The position numbers and the translations under genes are program-made. A stretch of 64,000 bases of DNA from Symbiodinium kawagutii (taxonomy: Eukaryota > Sar > Dinophyceae > Suessiales > Symbiodiniaceae): positions 235,453 through 299,452 of the forward strand of contig VSDK01010725.1 in the NCBI GenBank assembly GCA_009767595.1, read 5' to 3'. Positions 26,001-33,900 of this stretch are shown here, one piece after another. The notes under the pieces are model-generated. The model was not told the origin of the DNA and did no database searches. It saw only the letters and a list, made by a program, of their open reading frames with translations. Positions within the stretch are counted from its first letter, which is position 1. Each line of letters starts with the position of its first letter.

Positions 26001-27977
26001 GAGATCGCAACGTCCTTCACCCCCATACAAGGCTTGCAGCTGTGATCCTTTGACAAACACATTCTCCAGGTAGCGAGGATGGTGCGTCTTGTAGTGCCGA
26101 TGCATGCCCAGAGTAGAGTGGCTACTGAATCCACACATGACACAACGATTGCGTAGGTACTCCAAGGCATGTTCGAGGGTAATCACTCGGGGCCAGTCAT
26201 CACGCAAAATGCTGTCAATGAGAGCTGGACCAAAGGGCAGGGATTCGAGGTGTCGGCGATCAGCTGGTTGAAGACCCAGCATCGTCTGTGTCTGCGCCTC
26301 CATGGTTTGATGAAGTCGCAATCCACCTGCTGACCAACAGTGAATGCCAGCAGCAGCAGGACAGCTATTGCGTTCAACATGAACATGGAAACTTCTCCAC
26401 GATGTGAACACAGCACCACACTTGGAACATTCTGGTAGGCCCGCCTGAGCTCGTCGAAAAGTCAGGCCAGGGTTCGACCTACGAACAGGGTGTGCATGGT
26501 GTGTGGTCAAGTGTTGTCTCAGGGCAACACTGGAGTCAGCAACAAACCCACAATAACTGCAGACCATCGAAGTATCAGGAGGGGCCTCCGGAAGTGCAAC
26601 AGGGTCGCACTCAGAGGTCACACCTGTCAATGCATCAACAAGGTCCAAGGTAGTTTGCAATTGTGGCCATTGCTGTTGTTTTAAAATATCATCATCCTCA
26701 AGAGTCATCGACCGCGCCTGTAGCATATCACGAAAGCCAACTACAGCCCGGCGCAGTTGCAGGATAGGAGGAACAACAGAATGTAATGCAAAAGTCTGTG
26801 AATTTGTATGATGTGTGACATGGCTTGCATCACCAATGACCCTGCGCAACATTGTGTTCATCGTGGTCACCAGCTTCTTCAGTCCAGTCGGTGTAATGCC
26901 TGTTGACCATAATCCATACGTGAGTATGGGAAAGATTGTGCAGTTCCAAATACGAAGTCTCAACAGTCTGTGCACTGAACGCCGGGTGAGCCAAGGCTTC
27001 AGGCGGCTGAAAGCATGTCCAGCTGACTGCATCCTGTGATTCAAGGTTTCATCCTCAAAATTGTGATACCCCATCAGAACTCCAAGATATTTTGTCTGTC
27101 CGCTGATCGGCAGCCATTGATCGCCATCGCTCATGGGAAGCACAAACTTTTGTCCAGTCGCAGCTCTGTGTGTATGGTGTTTGAACACCTTGGAAGAATC
27201 CTTGCCACGCACAAGCAAATGCACCTTCGTCTTGGAGGTGCTGAGCTCAAGACCCAGCTGACATAATCCATCCACAATCAATGTGAAGTAGTGAACCAAT
27301 TCACAGAATTCAAGATAGGAATGGAAACATGCCCCCAAGTGAAAGTCGTCTGCGAAACACGTGAGGATAGCAGTCAGGATGTGTCTCGGGATGCACAGCT
27401 CTAAGTCGCGGCACAGCAGAACAACCATTGCACTCCAAAGGTATGGTGCGGCTGGACACCCTTGCCTCAATCCTTTGTATGTTGGGACAGCCGTGCTATG
27501 GTGGTTCCACTCCACGTGATAAAACGTGCCAATGTGCCACTGGTGCAAAATGCTACAGATGTCACTAGATATCCCCAACTCATGAAGCCTAGGGAAAAGA
27601 GCCCCTCGATCCAGTGTGTCGAAAGCCCTTCGGAGATCAAGGAATAACATGAGGCCTCCACAGCATTTATGTTGAACACATCCATTGAACCGATCATGAG
27701 GGGTTAATCTCTGGCTTCGTACAAGGGATCGGACTGCTGCGCAATGCAGTGACACACGACCTATCGCATCATGCGTTCCCCGTGCCTTCTGGAAAGCGTA
27801 CTGGGGCCACTGAATGAATGTTGACCAGGATTGCAATTGAGCTTTGGAAACAACAAGTTTCAGAACTTGTTTCCCCGCAAGCAGTCGACCGATGATGTCG
27901 GCTTCTGTGGTTTGGGAAGCCACGTGACCCAACCATCGACCCATGCCTGAGGAACAGTAGGAACGGAACCAACCCAC
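23091..27977 (-). CDS. 1628-residue E2 polyprotein: reverse transcriptase, zinc fingers, linker, USP-like protease
   Basis: This open frame lies -1 relative to the upstream endonuclease frame and overlaps it by 118 bp. True coding is expected to begin around residue 36 (GKQVLKL), where the RT similarity starts; the first methionine is incidental. RT motif A is LFLDLRRAFD (Asp114), motif B GLRQGC at 169, motif C CFADD (Asp210, Asp211). Zinc fingers cover about 470-1015, the linker 1020-1330, and the USP-like domain 1345-1600. Compared with E1 the RT lacks about nine residues after LR in block 1, exactly at the frame junction. A small deletion is therefore one explanation of the shift, and programmed frameshifting is another. 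Confidence 0.87.
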   Translation of the reverse strand: MGWFRSYCSSGMGRWLGHVASQTTEADIIGRLLAGKQVLKLVVSKAQLQSWSTFIQWPQYAFQKARGTHDAIGRVSLHCAAVRSLVRSQRLTPHDRFNGCVQHKCCGGLMLFLDLRRAFDTLDRGALFPRLHELGISSDICSILHQWHIGTFYHVEWNHHSTAVPTYKGLRQGCPAAPYLWSAMVVLLCRDLELCIPRHILTAILTCFADDFHLGACFHSYLEFCELVHYFTLIVDGLCQLGLELSTSKTKVHLLVRGKDSSKVFKHHTHRAATGQKFVLPMSDGDQWLPISGQTKYLGVLMGYHNFEDETLNHRMQSAGHAFSRLKPWLTRRSVHRLLRLRIWNCTIFPILTYGLWSTGITPTGLKKLVTTMNTMLRRVIGDASHVTHHTNSQTFALHSVVPPILQLRRAVVGFRDMLQARSMTLEDDDILKQQQWPQLQTTLDLVDALTGVTSECDPVALPEAPPDTSMVCSYCGFVADSSVALRQHLTTHHAHPVRRSNPGLTFRRAQAGLPECSKCGAVFTSWRSFHVHVERNSCPAAAGIHCWSAGGLRLHQTMEAQTQTMLGLQPADRRHLESLPFGPALIDSILRDDWPRVITLEHALEYLRNRCVMCGFSSHSTLGMHRHYKTHHPRYLENVFVKGSQLQALYGGEGRCDLCQQVPKTRHMCLVSTQLAALMLHGNPDDPGSTIALRCELCMTHHDSQRDLVLHLQSVHRLALNDWVQSRDALDFNQPVCTHCAEQFTSTAALRAHILQGNCPLFDPTLPRQLRDVPAELAEALFQGTLTQFLDDQTLQSMTTDCMFCTAHYSRGANLLQHLLQEHGDLWQAGVPYGSQLVDDFLQPGACLCKPAVRHPNSQHVCVPIRQLAMQVGRLPLQLFVPYTFTDAMMIGAYRYHSTEVADPTFASMLTCIIERDFQKLWTDESFLALLQNHCVFCDQVDTPAALHWHLAEAHGIVLETVVHLMPQLVHGMMLLHDDSQSCMFCGLAFHDPASLMTHESALRDHLSYQCPVSLQICLLLTTPHHDRWRIRVRADSRCRDAGVGTELQGLAGPLPKNQGHRARKAAEETEAGGDRATQRTKRSRRLAADPAPIGGADVAARQAAPDNPGSGFISDFFGKGQPKCIASTDGARPTLAQTPGARHGVIDLEDAPGEAPHSRPDAEGCDGEQGQEGGPALENLPRTQDHRRAGELAFPSMELTGAEAGDHRSTTPADDTALAILRRAGGSCDLGLLGPEVPRPPGGPEIKADTMEAPTEPSHGHGVQPTPSNLWMSGMVPTGRILEGSPADPVTPGDQTSSHVGLEGERQGQRQGQGNHTILSIEDAMTRMNHIASEHGSGIHLCLCTHRWRNDDSDCFVNAAVSAWLWALLQSDLLGNVTDDRLTSICNFLAHPQDDGVFLREVHWLKPTMIAWDTKGQCDAAEFSVLLLRILADLPFVNLQWGKRVLRTDGDVNFEKSAEGCALLVFKPGLRVHAQLLDSITLQQLCDDWHQVDGMYSALMARSPMLCIHVDRTIQLQDGGIVHKHDFSILHSGSVDIPCFSGPGVEVTPVRYNTVAMVAHFGHPSAGHYRAALRHGKVWWITEDNSTPQLMFRLPLDFTQNVTLIYVKEETMTMADVMAAQLAQLP
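23178..23945 (-). other. E2 USP-like (peptidase C19) cysteine protease domain
   Basis: Residues 1345-1600 contain the Cys box NDDSDCFVNAAVSAW (Cys1357), the glutamine box GQCDAAEFSVLLL (about 1418-1430), and the His box HFGHPSAGHYRAALRHG (His1570), followed by VWWITEDNST. That last stretch resembles the W-x-x-x-D-D region after the USP histidine. The catalytic Cys and His are retained although the domain is well diverged from E1. Confidence 0.8.
23996..24898 (-). CDS. Overprinted 300-residue ORF of E2 (+1 frame inside the linker), Lys-Gly tail
   Basis: This is the counterpart of the 31381-32307 ORF. It is again +1 to the polyprotein and again starts where the main frame reads LLLT-x-PH, with a +1-frame TGA a few codons upstream of the ATG. 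The ATG at 24898 has A at -3, a favourable context. Shared stretches with E1 include DSFLIFLAKD, LRTHLVRHLIQDLTQRVV, CWVQKFHAL and IPWRLQLSLR, and the tail KGKGKGKGKGKG. Similar length, start, frame and sequence in two diverged elements argue for selection on this frame. Expression could be by internal initiation or a separate trans-spliced mRNA; neither is shown by the sequence. Confidence 0.75.
   Translation of the reverse strand: MIDGGFEFEPIPDAAMQELALSFKALQDHFPRTKDTELGKRLKKQRQVETEPHKEPRDHAGLQQIQRQLAVLMLQHDRLLQTIQAQDSFLIFLAKDSQSALHQLMEQGQHWHRLREQGTASSTLRTHLVRHLIQDLTQRVVMVSKAKKEDQLWRTCLERKIIDEQGNWLFHRWNSQEQKLEITGQQPLPMTQLLQYCDELVEAATSDCWVQKFHALQVDPKSKQIPWRLQLSLRMDTGYNLLHQICGCQAWCLLGGSLKAHRQIQSPQATKLQAMLGLKGKGKGKGKGKGTIPSSPSKTQ
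24933..26570 (-). other. E2 zinc-finger array
   Basis: Residues 470-1015 repeat the E1 finger series in the same order. Examples are C473/C476/H489/H493, C517/C520/H533/C539, C612/C615/H628/H632, the odd C657/C660/H668/C670 module, C696/C699/H712/H717, C738/C741/H754/C760, C803/C806/H819/H824, and further modules near 936 and 984. Conservation of module types between diverged elements shows that the array is functional in this lineage. Confidence 0.85.
26913..27875 (-). other. E2 reverse transcriptase domain
   Basis: Residues 35-355 of the 1628-residue frame hold RT blocks: YAFQKARGT (block 2), motif A with Asp114, motif B YKGLRQGCPAAP, motif C FADD with Asp210 and Asp211, and KYLGVLMG (motif E-like). 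The catalytic aspartates are intact. Block 1 is shortened at the frame junction. Confidence 0.9.
27852..27875 (-). promoter_or_regulatory. Slippery-type heptamer GGGAAAC and overlapping hairpin at the E2 EN/RT frame junction
   Basis: On the minus strand the heptamer G GGA AAC occupies 27875-27869 in the exact X-XXY-YYZ phase of the endonuclease frame. A -1 slip there enters the RT frame. An inverted repeat (AACAAGTT, loop CTGA, AACTTGTT) spans 27871-27852 and includes the zero-frame stop. The heptamer type is a known -1 frameshift site in retroviruses. Against this, RT lacks about nine residues here relative to E1, and the hairpin overlaps the heptamer instead of lying a few bases downstream. 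A deletion at a hairpin is therefore equally possible. Confidence 0.4.
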
Positions 27978-30900
27978 GAATCAATGAGAATTTCATGTAT
28001 ACATTTGGCCAATGGTTCAGCAACTGCTCTCCAGCATGCCCCCGGGGCATATTGTGCAGCAACAGCCTTCCTCAGAGGAACCTGAAGGAGGGAACTAGCC
28101 AATTCAGCTTCACTGAAGGGCAAGGCAGTCAATGGCCTAGTGCAAGGATCCATGGGAGTGGGGTGGTGCCAGGTTTCACGGATATAGGTGACCATTCGAT
28201 CATGTTCATCATCAGGGGTCAGAAGCATGCCATGTTCACGAAGCTGAATGCGTCTCTTGCGTTCTTTAGGACAATGCCTGTTGATCACCTGAAACACAGA
28301 GTAGGCATCGTGACGAGCAGAGGCCAACTCTGCTTCACGAATCATGTCTTCAGCCTTTTGCCGTTTCCTCTGTGCATTCAAATGTCTGTGTGAACGATTC
28401 AGGGACGAGAAACGGGCATAGTGAAACCAACCTTTGAAAAGTGATTTCACATCATGCTTCCTCAAGGCTTTGGCACAACGCAAATGTTGCCATTTGTTCA
28501 TGATGACTGCATGTATTTCATCAGTGCAGGTATGAGGAGTTCGGGATTTGCTAAAACACGAATGGAAGGCAGCAGTGATACCAGCATGGAGGGAATGAAA
28601 ATCATCAAAATGTGCTACATCAGTATTATCAACCACCTCCAAACACTTGGATTGCAAGGCGGTCCAGGCCTCATCACGCAACTGCCAGGATTGACCACTG
28701 CGTTGACGCTGATCCAACGTACATCTGCCTGTAGTCGCCTGGCCCCCCTTGTATCGGTCCATTGCCAGACTGCATAGCTGAACACAGTGACCACTCTGCA
28801 CAGAAACAAAGGGAGCATCCCACAAGTTCAGCAGGCGCTTGGAATCAGCATCTGCAGCAACAGTGCGAGTGAGCACATAGTCCAGTCTTGCACACCGGCC
28901 TTGATGTACAAAGGTTTCCTGAACACCTGTCCATGTATTCAGTCCAGTGAGAGCAAGATCCCTAACCAATTGTTGAAAGACATCCTGATCACGAAAATCA
29001 GTGTGGGTACGAGTAGCACTTGGCAGGGTTGCAGTACCAATGTTGGGATACATGGGGCGAAGGCAGCAGTTAAAGTCACCAGCAACAAGTAGTGCATTTC
29101 TACGAGGTATGTTGGAAAGAAGCCCACGCAATGCTGTCCACACACCAGCCCGATCCTTGAGGTTGGTTTTGTCAGCATGATAGGCAAACTGATAGCAGCC
29201 CACAATGTCTGTAGCACGAGATCTACCATGTAAACGAACATGCAGAATTCGGCCATCGCATACTGAGTTCCATGCAACCTGAGCTTGGGGCCATTGATTG
29301 CTGCGAATAATCACCATGACACCGTCTCCACGATGAGAACTGCCAGAGTGAACAATGAGCCAAGGCCCGTGTTGCCACTCATTCACCATGCTCCAACGTG
29401 TCTCAGTCAAGATGGCCACGTCCACCTTTGTTCGTTCCAGCCACAGGAGGAATTCCTGGAGCTTGGTCTGGCTCAAACCACTGCAGTTCCAGGATGCAAA
29501 CATGTGTCGGCGAGTGTTATGCATCACCCTGGGCTCAGGTGTAGGTCGTGCACGATGAACAGACTCAGGTTGTGCAGGGAAGGATGTCTGAGGAAGGAAT
29601 CGTCCCTTATACCATGCACCACCATCTCGTTGGGCTCGTTTTGCAGCCCTGAGAAAGCTCCTCTTCTGCACTTTGGAGTAAGCGGTACCTCCCCTCTTGT
29701 TCAGAATCTTTGTCTGAGGCACATAATCATGTGTTTTCGCAAAATTCGAAGCAACGAAGTCAGAAATCCAAGCTGCTCCTCCATCTCCCATGATAGAGAT
29801 GGAACCCTCACCTCCAAACTCTGAATATTGAGATCCAGACATCAACGCCACACTCATGCAAGGTAGTGCAGCAATCCTCCAGAGTTTGCTCGGACTTGGG
29901 ACCGAGTAGCCACCACCGAAGACAAGGCAAGCAATAGCAATCAAGCAATAGAATACAAGCAATAAATTGTGCACACACAGGGAATTGAAGAATAAAGTCG
30001 CTGCCAGAATCCAAGAATAAATACAATGTTGCAAGACACACACAATACCAATAAGAAGACCCCTTCCGGTGCAAAATGCAGTCACTCTTCTCTGTATGCA
30101 GGAAGGAATCGCCCAAGTGAAATACAAGCAATATTGTAACGTAGGGTCAAAATCACTCAGAGAGTCCAACACAAGCCCCACAATTCCGGTGCAAAATGCA
30201 GAGAGGTCAAAGGTCAAGCAACCAATTGTAGAGGTCAATGTAAGAACCACGGAGTTCAATATTCCACCGTCTGTTTGATAGGCCGACGCAGCGCCTTGTA
30301 GAGATATACACCAAGCGGTCAGTAAGCTGTAGCGTACCAGAAAATATGAGAATTCAAAAGGCAGAAATTGAAGCAAAAGAATTGATACCAGCCCCCAAAC
30401 GTCTGTTAGATAGGTCGACGCAGCACCCAGTGTGGGGAGGTTATCAAATGGCAAGGGACCAAGAAACCAATGTGCACAGTTCCAAAAAGGGATAGAGAGC
30501 TCTGTCAAATCGACTGTTAGATTGGCCGTCGCAGCGCCAAGAACGATCGCAAAGGGTATCAGTGGGCAGCAAGAGATGTAGTTCAGCAAGATCGAAGGCC
30601 AGGTGCAATCCATGCACCAATCAGCAGCCCATGTGCGCCACTGGTAGCAGCCAGGGGCTGCACGAACCCGAAGTCCACTTCGATAGTGTCCAGAATGCTG
30701 GGTCTCACCCAGATGACAGGTGACTGCAACTGCAACACAGTCCTGCCAGTCAATGCCGTCACCTCCAGGGTTCATGAACACTGGAACCGGGATATCCAGC
30801 TCCAACTGAACCACCTGCTTGGACTTGTAGACCTTCCCATGGGCATCATAGACTCCTCTCTCAATGAGAACGCCAACAAGTCCAGGAGAATGCAGAAGCG

Positions 30901-33900
30901 CACATCTGCCCTCATCCGTCGCGCTCCATTGTCCCAGCAGGTCCTCCAAGGTCAATTCGGGAGGTGGTGAGGTGGTCACATGTGCTAGGTGCAAATGTAA
31001 AAGTGAATGGCCATGTGAGGATTCTGACAACATCAGCGAGTCAACGCACACCCTTTTGTCCCACGACTGTTGAATCACAGGCGAGTCCGTGATGGACAGC
31101 AGATATTGAAGAAACTCCGCTGCATCAGACTGTTTGTCTACCAGACCCCACTGACGAAGAAGTGGACTCAACCAAGGCAGCTCTTCCCAGTTGAGTTGCT
31201 TGGGAAAAGAGGCAATGTTGAGCATCAATTCGTCACACCCAACCCCAAAGAATCCAGGTGTCCAGTCGGCCACACTCAGCAGGGACCAGAACCATCCAAG
31301 AATCGAGGCATTCAGGAAACATTGTTTCCCTCGATTTGAGCACTCCAACTGAAGCATCCATTGGATCAAGTTGCCCCTGGTCAATGGCGGCCCCGACCCT
31401 TCCCTTTGCCCTTGGCTCTGCCCTTGCCCTTGGGGGACCTCTCCGGGTACATCGCTTCCAGCAACTGGTCCACTTGTCTCGACTGGCCCAGCGAGTGAGC
31501 CTTGCAGTTCGCGCCCACCACCGTCCAAAGAGAGGATTGGGCCAGCCTCTGCATGATCTTCCAAGCCTCCAGGGATCGAAGAGAGATCTGAAGGACCCAT
31601 GGGATGTCCCCCGAGGCGGAGGTGGTCCGCATCGTTTGAAACTTCTGCACCACGAAGTCCTCCGTCAATTCCTCCACCAATCCTTCCAGAAGGTTGCAGG
31701 CAGTTTTCATGTCCAGGGGTTTGCGCTGGCTCTGCTCCATCTTGTTGTCCTGTGTGCTCCATCTCAGGTAGGGCCACTCTCCCGCCATCGTCAAGATCTT
31801 CTGGTCCACCAGGCTCTTGCGAGTGGAGTGGTTCTCGTCCATGTTCGAAATCTGGACCACTCGAGTCTGGAGCTCTGAGATCAGGGTCCGTGCCAGGTGG
31901 CATCTCAGGGGTTCCACTTGTTGTTGCTGGCTGGCTTGTTCCTTCCACTTTGCTGCATGTTGCAGCAGCAGGATCTGTGCCCCCCTGGGGTCCTTGCTCA
32001 TCCACAGTAAGAACGTGTCCTGTCGCTTCAGAGAGGACATCTCCCGATCCAAGCGCACAACCATCGAGGTCAATAGACCCAGGGCCACGGAGGTTGAAGA
32101 ACCTTCTGATGCCTGGGTGCTGGCTCGGCTGGGCGACGATCTGCGTCTGCTCTTGTCCAGGCGTGGTTCGTCTCCTCCGCTTGGCATCCTGCTCTTGTCC
32201 TTGCCCTTGTCTGTCATGGCCGTTCCTGCCTCTTGAAATTGGAGGGCCAGACTCCCCAGGACCTGGGAGAATTCCTGATGGTGTGCCGGGGCCAACATAT
32301 CTACCATGAGGAGCGGTCAGCAACAGAGCCACCTGTAGTAGCACAGCACACTGGGCTCTAAGGTGCGATCTTCCAGCCGAGGAATCAGTGGGCGGATTCG
32401 ATGCAAACACACAGTCACACATCTCACACTGGAAAGCAAGTGGCTGTGTCTTGTCAAGCAAGGTGGTGAGTACATCCAGTTGATGAGTCAAGGCAGGAAA
32501 ACAATGCAAATGAGCTTCAACCACATGTGCATGTAACATCGGGGCAGAGTCTGACTCAAATCCACAAAATGCACAATGGGTCCTGAAGTAGACTCGGAGG
32601 CCTTCATCAAGCCATAGTCTGCAGAAGTCACGGGAGTGCAGGATGATCTGGAGGCAGTCCTTCACCTGCTCAGGAGTGTTCTCATGCAGAAGGATGAACT
32701 GCCAGTGCTTCTCCTCAATCTCATAGGGGATCGTCAACCTGGAGCACAACCTTGTTTGTATGATGGCAAGCTGGGCATAGCTGGGGCATATGTGGGATGG
32801 GCGCGCTTGCTTGATCTTGGTGGCACAGATGCATCCCTGTTTCTTGCCAATGGTCTCCAGGATGAGGTTCAGATGTGCACGTGAATCAATCCACAATTGA
32901 GCGTGCGTCAGCTGCAGATGTGATAGTAAATCGTTGGTGCGGGAGAAGTGTTGATCGCACAACTGACAGGCGCCACTCCATTCAATGGTGACCCCATCCG
33001 ACACCAGGTACTTCTCGAAACCACCAGCAGCAAATTGGTCAAGCCATGTCAAATCAATGGCTTTGTCCTGAAGTGTGGCCGCCGGGTCGTAGCTCACACA
33101 TCTCCCATTGATCACATGCTGCCTGACCCCTTCTGCATCATCAAACACCGAACCACAATGGCCGCATGCAGAGTCACTGAGTAGGTCTCTACGGGGACAC
33201 CAAGGGTAGCGGTTGAGTCTGTGCTCCTGCAGAATGTGAAAGTGCAGATCCTGCGCCAAGTCAAAGAGAGCATCACAATGTCCACATTGAAGAGGTTGCA
33301 AATGCATCCCCTCCTCAACCCTCCTTGGTCTGCCGTTCAGCTTCAGCATCATCAACTGCATCACAGTTGGGCAGGTGTGCCGAGAAACAAAGGGGGTTCT
33401 GCAAAACTGGCACATGCCATCTCGGACATGCAGTTCATTTGCTTGGGCCGCAGCAGCCTGCACTCGTTCCATCAGGCCCGGGTGGTTCTGTCTATAGTGT
33501 TTTGATAAGTCCTGGACTCTGGACACAAAGCTTCCGCAGACCAGGCATCTGGACTTGGCTAGCTGGCAGATCTGCTCGTCGTCAGCCACACGACCCCAAT
33601 CCAGGTTCAAAACCATGTGTAGCAATCTCCTTCCCACATCTCGTCCAAGCAAGAAGGCAAGATCGTCAGGTTGAAGGTTCGAATTGCAGAGGAACCCAGC
33701 AGCAACTTCCTCAGCTGGAGGCTCAATTGGAGGAGGTCGAGGCACCTGAAAGGCAGTGCAGGAGCTAGATTCCACATGAGTGCGCAATCTATGCCAAGTT
33801 GGAAAAGTCACCCCACATTGGTTGCAAGTAGGCAGGCCTCCCGATGCATCCTTCCGGAAATCAATCACACGAGTGCGAAGGGCAGGCCTGTCATGATGCG

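Larger units (their letters stand above)
22931..30586 (-). mobile_element. LINE-like retrotransposon E2 (frameshifted EN / RT-zinc finger-USP)
   Basis: This is the second element, directly downstream of E1 and in the same orientation. It has the same domain order, but its proteins are well diverged from E1 (for example RT motif A LFLDLRRAFD against ISLDLEKAFD). It is therefore not a recent tandem duplicate. The endonuclease part lies in the 3198-codon frame and the RT-to-USP part in a 1628-codon frame, joined by a -1 shift near 27.87 kb. About 160 bp of 3' untranslated sequence follows the stop at 23091. The element then runs through a short A-run into CA and CAGA microsatellite, which may be its tail or its target. 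The 5' end is placed at the end of E1 USP similarity and is uncertain. Confidence 0.85.
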
